A stretch of 64,000 bases of DNA, taken from NCBI GenBank assembly GCA_023014335.1, contig JAECYW010000021.1, positions 930,001 through 994,000 of the forward strand. Reading direction: 5' to 3'. The position numbers and the translations under genes are program-made. The notes under the pieces are model-generated. The model saw only the letters and a program-made list of their open reading frames with translations, searched no databases and was not told the DNA's origin. Positions 45,953 through 56,597 of the stretch are shown piece by piece (positions within the stretch are counted from its first letter, which is position 1; every line of letters starts with the position of its first letter). The DNA is from Galerina marginata (lineage: Eukaryota > Basidiomycota > Agaricomycetes > Agaricales > Galerinaceae).

Positions 45953-48164
45953 ATGGAACCAACTGCAGATAGGCGCCGAAGGCCGAACCCTGAAATTCCC
46001 TTGCGGCGAATGCAGAGCGCGTCGGCCGGTGCTGTAAACTATACAAACACCAGCTACCGTAATCCTGTTATCGACGACCTAACCGATTTTGAAGAAACCA
46101 ACTGGTGGAACCCAGATGTGCGGAAGGAGTACCACCGTCCTGGATCTGGGGTACTCGCCTCTGTATTGGCAGAGCAGCTCCACAAGCCCTGCCATTCGTT
46201 ATTCTCCGTCGATGTGGCTACTCTACCACCGTCGCTGAATATTCCAGCCGTGCAAAGTAAGTCTCCCATGTCTCTGAAAGATGGACCCCTCCTGCCTGAT
46301 CGACTGGCCCACATTTAGGACATTCGTCTGACATTTCACCCCAGGGCCTTCGGAAGATGAAGTTATGGAGTCGTTACCTGACCCAGACGCTTACTACTGC
46401 CCAGAAGAGAATGGATGGGTTTTAATGACCTGGATGTCTTCTTCGTTTGCTCCTCTTCTCACACAACACTATTTTCAAGTTGGTTATCCCAATCTTCCTC
46501 TTTTATATGATGGGCGCCGCCAACAAAAAGTATCCTGTGCTACGACAGGTAACCCCCATCATTTCCACACCTATGAAAAAGCGGTGGACGGCCACATACT
46601 CAACCCTCCATTTTGTCGGATGATGGCCACGCAAAAGGGTGGTTTCTGCAGGAAAGGCCTGAAAACTGATTTTACCCAATCTAAGGAAACCGAAATTCTC
46701 ACTGAAAGTAGTACAAAAACGGCAGGAGATGAAGACGAACTATTAGATCTTTCTGTTTGTTGCCAGTGCCCATTCTATTGCGTCACATCGAAAATCATTC
46801 CTGGAGTTATCCCCGTCGAAGATATGGAGGAGCTTGTACAAGACAAGAAATGTCATGTTCCACAAGGCTGGACCACAGAAAGAGCAATTGTTCGTGCTTT
46901 TGAGACTTTTTTGAAGTTGACGCCTTTCCACTCCTTTTCACAATTTGCTGATTTTGACCATCTTCGTAGGGTGATCGAAAATAAATTGTGGAAAGGGAAT
47001 GATAGAATGATAAAGGTGATGGCTTCCGTTTTTCAGATCAATCTGGGGTGGAATCTAAGCATGTACGCTATCTCAAATTCTTGGATGCTTTTGGTCTTGA
47101 ATGTTGATTTCCTTCAGAAAACATATTTTTACGCTTTTAGGTTTCGTGGAAGAGGTCTGGGATGGATGTATCGTCTTGAAGCCCCCAAGGACCGATCAGA
47201 AGACATCAGCTGGGAGGGAAAACCGACATAAACTCCTTCGCGCTTGGGTAGAATTGAGTGCTTGGTTGCTAAATTTCAAACACTTGCTTGGTAACTTGTC
47301 TTTTATTCAAAGAAACGCAAGGCCGACATGACCCCACAGCTTCACATTCCATAGGTGGCAGGCAACGCAAACTCTACGTTGAGCTCAACAGCACCAAGGA
47401 AATATACCTGACCGCGCTTGGCACCTATACTGATCCAGGCGAGCGGAATTTCATACCTACTCGAGTAGCCATGTTCTAACCTGACAGGATCCCAAGGCGC
47501 ATCGTTAAATGACACAGTAAATGACATTCGACCGCTGGAGGCTCCCCTCCAAGTCCTCGGCCTAACCCCGACAACATTTTCAGGAGGTGCGTTCGAGGCT
47601 TTTGGTGTTAAGAGCAGATCATCTTTTAATGTATCCTCTGTAGACTTGACGGTGTTCGCCTACCTGGCGCAGTGCCGTTGTGATCCTGCGAGAATACCGG
47701 AATACTTCACGTCTTTAGTCTCCATTGTCACGCACCTTCAAAAACATGGAAATTGCCCAAACCAACTTCAAGACCTTGTGACTAGGGAACAATCTCGCGG
47801 GCGCTTCACTTTGGAGGATATTAGAATGGCCGCATTGGCACTTGGATTCGGTGTTGGAAATATTCCTGGCATTGAATATGATGCCACTCTGATATCAGAG
47901 GAGCTCGTCGAGAAGGCTTGGAAGGGTTGCGTTAAAAGGAATCGGCACGATTTTAAGAATGGACGAGAAACTAACAGGCTCTGCAACAATGCATTTAGGG
48001 TCCTTGCCGAAGCAAGAGGTAGTAATCGATTGAGGAAACTATGGGAAGCCGCCCAGGACTCCGACAATGATGCAACACAGATGGGTTGCGGATGTATGAG
48101 TTTTTTTGCAAGGTTTCGCGTCAAAGGTCCTAGGGTTTGGCAGTTAGACTCGAGGGAGAGCTAG
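45953..48164 (+). CDS. UBP2/USP25-like copy 3, catalytic domain absent
   Basis: The most complete copy. It starts MEPTADRRRRPNPEIP, keeps FEETNWWNPDVRKEYH, LPDPDAYYCPEENGW, CCQCPFYCVTSKIIPGVIPV, GRENRHKLLRAWVELSAWLL, LTVFAYLAQCRCDPARIPEY and ALALGFGVGN, and ends ARGSNRLRKLWEAAQ plus a short unrelated tail. About six exons join with standard splice sites (one GC donor), and I see no stop or shift. It corresponds to the part before the protease domain of a ubiquitin-specific protease; no catalytic Cys or His box follows. It could be a ubiquitin-binding or decoy protein, or simply a truncated duplicate. Its exact exon edges near 47057-47120 are uncertain. Confidence 0.65.
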
Positions 48165-48940
48165 GAGAGGGCGTCATCACGATGGCCGTCAGTGTCAACT
48201 CTTACTACCAGGGAAGAGGAACCGCCTACAGCCATATTTGACAGCATTTCTATTTCGACACCACCCCGGAGTTTTGCATAAATAACATAAAATATACAGT
48301 CGGACTAGGGTAACTTATTCATCCTAGTTTACCAATTTTTTGGCTGTCGGTCGTCTGAAGTTACAGCAAAGGCAGCAATATTAGCCCCTGTGATCATACA
48401 GTAGCAAAATTTCGCTGTCGTGCATGACGCAAACGGCGTCAGTCTGTGCGATCGAGGTCTCCCCACAAAGGACAAAAAGAATGGCACGCCAGATAAAAAC
48501 GATCTTATTGTTATCATCGCAGTCGAGGCATCGCAATAATTCGGCGGTGAAGTTGTCAAGTTGTCAACAGCCCACTCTTGACCCACCCACCTTGGGATCC
48601 ATTGGCACTAAGTCGAGGTAGTATGACTCTTGCAGCTTGTGGACCGGATACCTCGCACTGAGGCCGTGTGCTAGATAAAACGGCTGCATAGATACCCCCC
48701 AACTGGAAAGGCCGCTTGCGAAGAACCATTTTATGCCCAGTTTACATATTTTAAGAATTAGAGCGTACGAGCCTTGTTTACAGTCGAGTAAAAAGATCGC
48801 AGGCATTCCAGGTGCGTTTTCCAGACAGGTGGGATTGCCCAAACGATTGGACTATCGAAGCGTCCAAGTACTAAAAGTGGGTCAAATTGTTTATATTCAA
48901 ATACTTTACCACTCCTTTTCGGTAAAGGTTACAGCCAAAC
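48165..48940. other. spacer, no gene seen
   Basis: Contains the 3' ends of two converging genes (UBP-like copy 3 and the carboxypeptidase). No exon chain or repeat was recognised. Confidence 0.5.
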
Positions 48941-51058
48941 CTACAAATCCTTTTCACTTAGCCATCTGTTCACTAGCTCCAAGGCCTCCTTCGGCTTGTC
49001 GTAGGGTACCTTTAAAAGCGGCAAACGATTAGCACAACAAAAAAAAGTCTTATAGCCAATAAACATTACCATATGCCCTGCGCCATCAATTGTAGCGAAT
49101 GTCAACCCCGCCGCACTCCTCGTCAGACCCGCCTTCTTCCCACCAACAGTCCACTCTCTTAACGGCAGCCCAGAAAACTCGCCATGCCCACTCCACTCGA
49201 ACGAGAGTGTCCATGCCTCGTTGCCGACGAAGTTGCAGATCCAGTCGTACGCGCCGACGTAAATGAGTGCTTTGACCCCGCGATCGAGGAGGGCGGCGAC
49301 GTAGTGCTGGGTTGGGTGGAATTCGTCCATGTTGCGCAGGAAGCCTATGCCGACTTCGCTAGAGCACGAGGAGAAGTTGGTGCCTGCTAGGATGGGGTCG
49401 ACGCCGAGCTGAGAGCGGACGTTGGGTCGATCGAGGTAGGATGAGATGTGCCTGAGGTTTGCGACGGAATTAAGTAGTATTACGGCGGAAGGAGAGGAAG
49501 TGTCATCAACTGACTTTGTGACAGGGTAGCAAAGTGTCTCTTCAATCTTTCCTTCGCAGTCTTTGCTAATATCATAAGGGTTCTTGCCTGAGGAACCTCA
49601 TGAGTCGGAATAAACAAACAAAAAATTAGGACACAATACCTGAGGTAAAGAACGGTACCTCTAATTCTTGACCGCAGAAAGAAGCTGCTGCGCCGCAGGC
49701 CATGGCATCGAACTGGTCTACGCAAGATTCTTTCATCCATTTCAAGCACCTCGGGACCTAGGAAGGACTATGAGGTTGGCAGTATAAAGGTCAAGGGGAT
49801 GGAGACGACGTACAGCTTGCTTCATGCGAATGCATGTTCTATAAAAGGTAACCGAAGTTAGAACGTAGATCGGGAAACATGAGGGAAACGGTATCGAACC
49901 CAATGTCAAGAATGGGAGGGAGGGATGCAGGCGTGCAAGTCATCTCGTAAAATGATGGCACCATGCTGTAAAAGTCGGTGATTCCATTTCCTTTATCGTT
50001 TTCAGTCAGGAAATGCAGCGTGAGGCAAAGAAATAGATTATACCGATCATTATGGACTTCAGGTTGATGGGCGTCATTCCCGCCTGTTCGAGTCTCTTGT
50101 TCTGGTCATAGACCTCCGCTGCGAACACTGGAATGTACCGGCCCTGAAAACACAAAAACACAACGGTAATTCGATACGTCTCGTGCGATGGTTCAATGTT
50201 CAATACGCACCCCGTAAGATTCTCCTGCCATGTGGAATGCCCTCCCTTTGAATTTACTGAAGTTTTCGAAGAATATAGCAACGAAGGCGGCAATGTCCTT
50301 TGCTGCTTCTTCTGTTGTGCTCTAACGTACAAGTAAGGTCAGTATGCATATGATTTATGTCGTGATTAAGACCACGTACGACAGTCTCGCCGTGATCCGC
50401 ATACGAGAAACCGACACCGATAGGTTGGTCAACGAAGAAGACATTCGCGTTCGTGTTCCATGATTCAGGGTGGAATTTGGTGCCGTTTGCGTCAAGGACT
50501 CTGCAGGGACCTGGATTACATAGTCAACGCGTGTTAAGGAAAAAAATGGGTAGAATTACCAAGTTCCATGAACAAACCAAGAGAGGAGGAGCATCCTGGG
50601 CCACCGTTGGTCCAGAAGATGACGTCGTCTTTGTCGGGGTCGTTACGACTCTCGAAGAAGTAGAAGAATAAGTGTCGGGCTTCTATGTCGATATAGCCAG
50701 TGTATGACCTTTGCAAAAATGAATCAGCCAACAACTTAGATATGTAGATTATTCAAAAATAGTTTACTTGACTGTCTCGTCGCAGAACGATGTCTTTTTG
50801 ACCCTCACGCTGTACCTTGGAAACTCTGGGTGTCCAAGCGTCGTGAACTCAGATTCAGAAAGAATCGAAAGGTTCTCTGCAGGAGTGAATAGCCCATCGT
50901 TGTAGGACTGATAGCCACCTGCTAACTCGTCTGTCAAGAACCATTACGATAAGCAATTTAACCAAATCAAACATACCTGGTACATTGAGGAATTTTTGCT
51001 GAGCCAAAGAGGACGAAGCCCAGGAAACTAGCCCTAGAGTAACGGCGTTCAACCACAT
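48941..51058 (-). CDS. Serine carboxypeptidase (S10 family)
   Basis: A many-exon gene starting [20 protein letters not shown], a signal peptide, and ending NRWLSEKDL. The alpha/beta-hydrolase landmarks are all present: [13 protein letters not shown] near the start, [20 protein letters not shown] (oxyanion region), AGESYGG with the nucleophilic Ser (near 50220), [10 protein letters not shown] with the catalytic Asp (near 49250), and GAGHMVPYD with the catalytic His, split by a 63-bp intron. It would trim C-terminal residues in the vacuole or outside the cell, like carboxypeptidase Y. Length (about 480 residues by my splicing) is normal and the gene looks intact. Confidence 0.88.
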
Positions 51059-51704
51059 CGTGGCGGTCAAAGAAAGAGATGTAGAAGTTAGTGGGAAAGA
51101 CTAAAATCAACCTCTATTAACCTCCAACACTGTCCGGGACCTCAACCGGATAGCCGCGTTGCTCCCCATGTGGTACTTTTGAGGTACTCCCTCACGATCA
51201 CTTGTCGCGCGGTGTTGCCCAGCTTCACTAATGTTTTTGAAGGTTTTATAGGACGCTTGTGAGCGCTGGTGAGCATCTGTGAGCATCAGCAAATTTCCAA
51301 TTCAACGACAGGAAACCAACAGGAAACTGAACTGAACAGAGGGATACAGAAAGGAGCCGGTCCCGTGCTTGACGTCACATAGGCTATAAATAAACTGAAA
51401 TTTCCATGTTCACTGCCACCAATTCGAATTCCAAACTTTGGCTCTACTTCGACAGTCCATGCACTCTTCCTCCTCGTCTTATGGCTCATACAACGGCCAT
51501 ATTGACCATGCCACAATCTCGAAAGACTGAGGGGAGAGTATCGACATCTGAAAACTATCATTGAAGCCTTGCAATCATTTGGCATCACCATTATTCTGTC
51601 GCTGGCACCATCTCTTGTTGAGTTCTACGCCAAACATTTTATAAACGAGTTGACTCCTATCGTTATGAACTGGCTGTAGGCTTCATACTCTTCCGACGCG
51701 CATC
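51059..51704. other. spacer between carboxypeptidase and UBR1-like genes
   Basis: This is where the missing C-terminal half of the UBR1-like gene would be expected, but no RING or other UBR1 segment is visible on the minus strand. A plus-strand frame at about 51510-51679 (ending FINELTPIVMNWL) has a hydrophobic stretch but no known relatives. Confidence 0.5.
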
Positions 51705-54700
51705 TCACAATATGTCCGAGCTATCGACTGTGTCTTGGGAGATCGCCCGCCTTGTATAATATGGCCCACCATAAGCTGTAGAAGCCGTTCGTGAAGATGC
51801 CTCAGAGACTAACGAATTAGCTGATGCATTGAAAGCAAGGTTTGGTGACTTTTCCATACTCGCGAAGCTGGCTTGCTGGGCTTTCATCTGCAACATGATT
51901 GCGTCATGACGTTTCTTCGCTGGCCACTTCCGTTCCTCGTCGTTATCCAGCCAAGCAGCTCGGGCATTGTTCCCACTTCCACTCTGTCCTAGTCGAGCTC
52001 CATGTCCGCGGGTCTTGCGTATTTCGTCAGGACTTTCTGCCTCTATTTTCGAAAAGATCCAGTCGACTCTGGCTTTGTACAGCTTGGCATACTTCTCATG
52101 CCCAGCAAGTATCCCTAATAAGTCGATTATCGTCGCTCCTTCGAAATTCTTGCTCGCAGCCAGCAGGCTGAATCCTCTCGGGCGCTCGACCACACCTAAC
52201 ATTACCAAATGCAAGGCCTGGTCGAGGATAGCTTCAGCCGAAGATGACGATGACCCAGCACCTCCAGAGGTCGCTGCAGAGTCGGTAGCAACCAGAACGT
52301 TCCAGACGGCATAGAACATGATTTGCACCATTACCTCCCGCTCCCAAACGTCGCTAACACCCTTATACGGACCCTTGGTAACGCCAAAGGGTTTCGGAGT
52401 CAACACGACCTCCCAATCCTTCTTGCCCGTGCGCTTCTCAATTCTATTCCTCAGCACCGACTCGACCTGCTCTCTCTGGTTCCGGGTGTAGTGATAGAAG
52501 AACGGGTTGACCTCATCGTAAGTCTCGTCCTTGAGCTCGTAAAGACCAGTTTCAGTGGACCCTTCTGGAGGCCGGAAGTTTGCCACCTCGCGCAGCATTC
52601 TTTTAAACGAAGGGTCATCGAAAAGACGGCCAGCAACTCGTTTCGCCAGGTCGGAGAAACTGCACGGGCCCATTGCCAAGGCGTGGACGATTTCTCGCCT
52701 AATCGCTAGATGCGTAGGCATCTTGCTGGCATTGGCATTCTCGCTTAGAATGATGATGAGCACGGAAAAGACTTCTTCGACCATGCCTCCCAGTTGTATG
52801 CCGTTATACAGGGAATGCAGTAATGAACCAGAGAAGTATCCTAGTAGCCCAAAGCGGTCGAGAATGGACGTGATGACGAGGTCTGGTGGAAGAATGACGA
52901 GCGCTGTTTGCAGGATGAAATAGTCTTGGTCGTAGCATAGCTCACGAAGCATGTAATCTTTATAATGCAAAAGCTGACCACGGATAGCAAATCCATTGCG
53001 ATCCCAAAGCCCTGTCTGGATCTGGGCTGCCATGGCCAACACTGAAGGGAGAAAGAATAAGTTTACTATTTACCTCATTCGCCATACCGGACTCACCTCT
53101 CAAAGGAAAATCAATCACAGTCAAAATCGCCTGCTCACTCGCCCCACGCCCAAACACCTCCCTCAAGCCCCCATTAATTCCAATGCTCCTCAGCTTGTCC
53201 TCAGCCAGCAAATCAACATGCTTCAACAGCTCCGCCAAGAGCCAGTGCAGCGAATGATGGAAGCTGACCCACCCCTCCGACAAGTCAAACTCAAGCGTGC
53301 TGTACCGCTCCCCGCCAAAGTCGACTTGGTGGAACGATGGCGCGGAGAACTTAGTGCGGTCCAGGCGGTCTTCCGCCAACGTGCACACCATGAGAATGTG
53401 GTGCACGACCGTCCCAACGGCGCCGACGAGCTCGACGCTCGTGGCTCGGCCGAAAGCCTCCCCGAACACCTTGATGACGCGGCTTAAGCCGAGTGTGACC
53501 TTGAACACACTGATCCAGGTCTCTGTCTCGTACTCGACGTGGGTTTCGACCGCCCTCTTGTTCGGGTTCAAACACATGAAGAGCCTGCAGGTTGAAGCGA
53601 AGGCGGTAAAGTATGATGGTGTGTGTGCGATAAGGTCTTGTACTTGGGAAGTGTGAGCGAGGTAGCGCAGATCGCTGAAGACGGGCATGAAGCGCTTAGA
53701 TTTGAACGGGAATGAATCGACGTCGATCATGCCAGCAGTTGCAATAACCGCATTCGGTGATGATGAGCCCACTTCTACTCCTACTGAGGCTGTTGATGAT
53801 GCCATAGGCGAAGTTGAACTTGAGCCAGAGGATCCAGAATACACGATGCGTTTGTCCACGATACGATTCGTGAAGAAACTTGTGATGATAGCGAGCAAGC
53901 GTTGGACCAGTCGATGGTTTCGGGCGATGTGCCCAGCAACGGACGGGACCGTGAAGAGCTGTGAAGCAAAAAATTTGATGCTAGTCTCGGCCTCACGGTC
54001 GACAAACAGGTAGGCGTCGATGACTCGATGGTAGATGTTCGCGAAATGACCAGCTAGGTAACTGTAAGCTGGCGGGAGACGGGGATATCAAGGAGACGCA
54101 CCGATAGCCAACTTGTGGGTTTTGCTGACTGAGATGACAGAAGTGTAGACCCCCTTCAAGCTCATTCTCGGCCGTTTCCAAAGCCTGGTGTGATAAAGGA
54201 ACAATGTGTCGATTCTCGTGGCATTAGGAACTTCTGAATCGAGGTTGAGTGCGGATGGCGGTGTCAAGTGCTTTATGAACGAGTCTCTCCTTCTCGGACT
54301 GAGCAATTCAGCCGCCAATGCCTCCCGAATAACCAACGTGTCCGTCCCAAGGCGACTCCGTGTCAAATCCAGCAGCCAGTCGATAATCGCCCCGACCATC
54401 TGCTCGCAGAAAGTATCATACACCCGTCGAATCGTCACACCGAGGCCCGCCTGCGTGATAGCCTGGGCTGTTTCCAATAACCTCGCCACGTTTGAATTCA
54501 TTTCAATAATTTCTCTCCCTTGATCATCCACCCTACGAACCAGGGCAGCAGCATCTTCCTGTGTACGGTTCGTCATCTCCACCAGAAGCTTGGTGAATTC
54601 GTCGAAAGAGTGTTTATCGTCGTTCCACAGGACTATGCAGTATTGGTCTTTCGTCATTGGGTCGGCGGAAGGCTGGAGTCGGAGATCTGCCTCGTTCGCC

Positions 54701-55456
54701 GGTACAATAAGTTCGTCCGGGGAGTAATCCAGTGTATCCAAGAGAAAATCTAACGCGAATCCGATAGTGCACCTCATGGAATCTTTGAGGTCTGACGGGG
54801 CGGGGACGCGGAAAGGATAATTAGGGGCTGGCGGGAGTTCATTTGGCAGGGGTTTGAGTATGAAACTAGGGGTAGTATCCTGTGGATCGTTTGGCCCGGC
54901 GGGCGGATGGTGTGGGCATCGGATATCTGTCCTCCACGCCTCGGTGTCGCCACAGTCGCAACACCCTCCAGATTGCTGTGCGACGTGAAAGCTGACGTTG
55001 TGTGTTGCGTGATCCGTCGCATGAAAGCACCTCGAGCACAGGACACAACTGTCGTCCAGGGCACAGTCTCTTCGTGATCTCGTTAAAATATAGTACAACA
55101 CAAGAAACAAACAATACACACTTGCATCTGTAACAGCTCTCGCCTTTCTTGAAGACGTGGCTGCAAGGTCTACCCGGCACCATTGGACCTTCCTTCCCCG
55201 CACCCGCGAAGGCCATTGAGGACTGGTACTCGCTCAGCAGGACGTGCGGTGGCACCTGAGTGACTCCGCTTGGTAGGAAGAGATGCGAGTGCTGGCCCAT
55301 GAACGCGATATAGAGTTTGTTAATGATCTCCGCGCGTGCAGTTGGGGTGAACACATATTTCTTGGCTCCAGGCATAATCTCCAGTAAAAAACGCAGGTCT
55401 AATAGCTGATTGTTGAGGCTTGAAGTCGATGGAAGGAATGCTGCTGGTGCCGCCAT
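51705..55456 (-). CDS. UBR1-like N-recognin, C-terminal RING part missing
   Basis: Four exons (55122-55456, 54102-55069, 53097-54068, 51705-53041) join in phase to 1203 residues. The UBR zinc box lies near residues 90-160 (CSHVFKKGESCYRCKDC, CVLCSRCFHATDHATHNV, GGCCDCGDTEAW); it binds basic N-terminal residues of proteins marked by the N-degron pathway. An adaptor ClpS-like domain for bulky N-termini follows (DQYCIVLWNDDKHSFDEFTK). The middle helical region is typical (FLQTALVILPPDLVITSI-like segments, DETYDEVNPFFYHYTRNQRE). Full UBR1 proteins are about 1900 residues and continue to a RING-H2 and a C-terminal cap; here the frame ends SQDTVDSSDIL. A RING-less form could bind substrates but not transfer ubiquitin. 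Confidence 0.82.
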
Positions 55457-56073
55457 CGTGGAGGACAAGAGGTTGGAGAAAGAGGCTTGTGCTGGAATCA
55501 CGACCCATATGATCGCCGATGTCACCGCCTGAGTTTCCAAGTCCCATATTTACTGGACGTTAGGTGCCATCCTGGGACCCAATAATATTTTTAACCCTCC
55601 AAATTTTGCAGGCATGTATAAAGGGATTAAGTCACCTTGCTCTGTAGCAGTCATGTTCCACCATTGCAAAATGTTTGGTCACGCCTATATTAGCTTTTAG
55701 TCTGCGGTGACCCTTTCTAGTAAAAATTGTAGGTAGTGGCACGAACAACATCTGAAACACTATAATCAGTGATGGATGTTCAGCCTGGAATAAAGCCTAG
55801 ACGAACTGGGATACGCACTAACAAAGGCGACATATTGGACTTGGGTAGTGTCGGTGTCGATGACAGTACGGTGGCTGGTAGTCGAGTTCCTCAATCTGCG
55901 ACGTTAATACCGCTTCGCAAAAAGCGAGAGGAGCCCAATCTCGAGATCGCGACATGAATGCGTACGGGCCATAAGCATGGTGATTTTTTAATCGCGAAGG
56001 GCCCAAGCTGATGAAAGGAGGCAGAAAAGATGAAATTTTGAAAAGGCTTCGAAATGGGCGTCAACTTTTGAGT
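55457..56073. other. spacer upstream of the UBR1-like gene
   Basis: Mostly AT-rich and gene-free. A 62-codon plus-strand frame at 55769-55957 (with MMDVQPGIKPRRTGIRTNKG) is complete but unsupported by neighbours or family. Confidence 0.45.
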
Positions 56074-56374
56074 CTACGTTGGTTTTTCATCCCCAGATTC
56101 AGGATTTAACTGCGCAGCCACAGTCATGAACCTGTAGGATACATGCATCCCGTCAGATAATATTCCGCAAGAGATACACAAGCAGGTCTCACTTGGCGGC
56201 GTCCAGGCCTGCAAAAACGCGCATCGCATGCAGATCAACCTGCAACTGTTCGCACAAGTCGGCCGTTTGACTGATGGCGCGTGAGGTCCGCCCCAGGATT
56301 ACGGCGAGCTGTGCGTAGAGCCTTTCTTTGGTTTGAGTGGCGCTAGTGGCAGCGGCGCTCCCGCTGTTCAACAT
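56074..56374 (-). CDS. HSK3: DASH complex subunit Hsk3-like
   Basis: Two exons (56193-56374 and 56074-56131) give 79 residues, the right size for Hsk3, which is usually missed because it is so small. The helix KERLYAQLAVILGRTSRAIS, then CEQLQVDLHAMRVFAGLDAA, then KFMTVAAQLNPE after the splice match the Hsk3 plan of a helical hairpin ending in a conserved His-Ala-Phe-Met-like segment. Hsk3 is part of the DASH/Dam1 ring that couples kinetochores to microtubules. The donor is gtgaga and acceptor cctacag; without the splice the protein would lose the FMTVA part. The gene is divergent from the WDR59-like gene, 223 bp away. Confidence 0.6.
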
Positions 56375-56597
56375 GTCGAATGAAGATGGTGGTTTGAGCC
56401 AAGTGGGGAAATGTTGATTTTTTGTTGCGTGGGAAGGTTGTACATAAGATAAGATAAGATGAGGAATTTTCGGAACCTTTGCTGGCAGCCGTCCCTGATT
56501 GAGTGTTTGGAGACCTTTGCTGCTGTCGTCGTGCTCGTCGTCGACCCCAGAGCATTTCGGCGAGCTGTTCGGCTGGTCTCGCGAGCTTCTTTAGTCA
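56375..56597. promoter_or_regulatory. bidirectional promoter with a GATA repeat
   Basis: The 223 bp between the divergent HSK3-like and WDR59-like starts holds ataagataagataagatga at 56445-56462, three GATA-factor sites in a row. Fungal GATA factors are controlled by nitrogen and TORC1, and the right-hand gene encodes a TORC1 regulator, so feedback control is conceivable. Confidence 0.5.
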
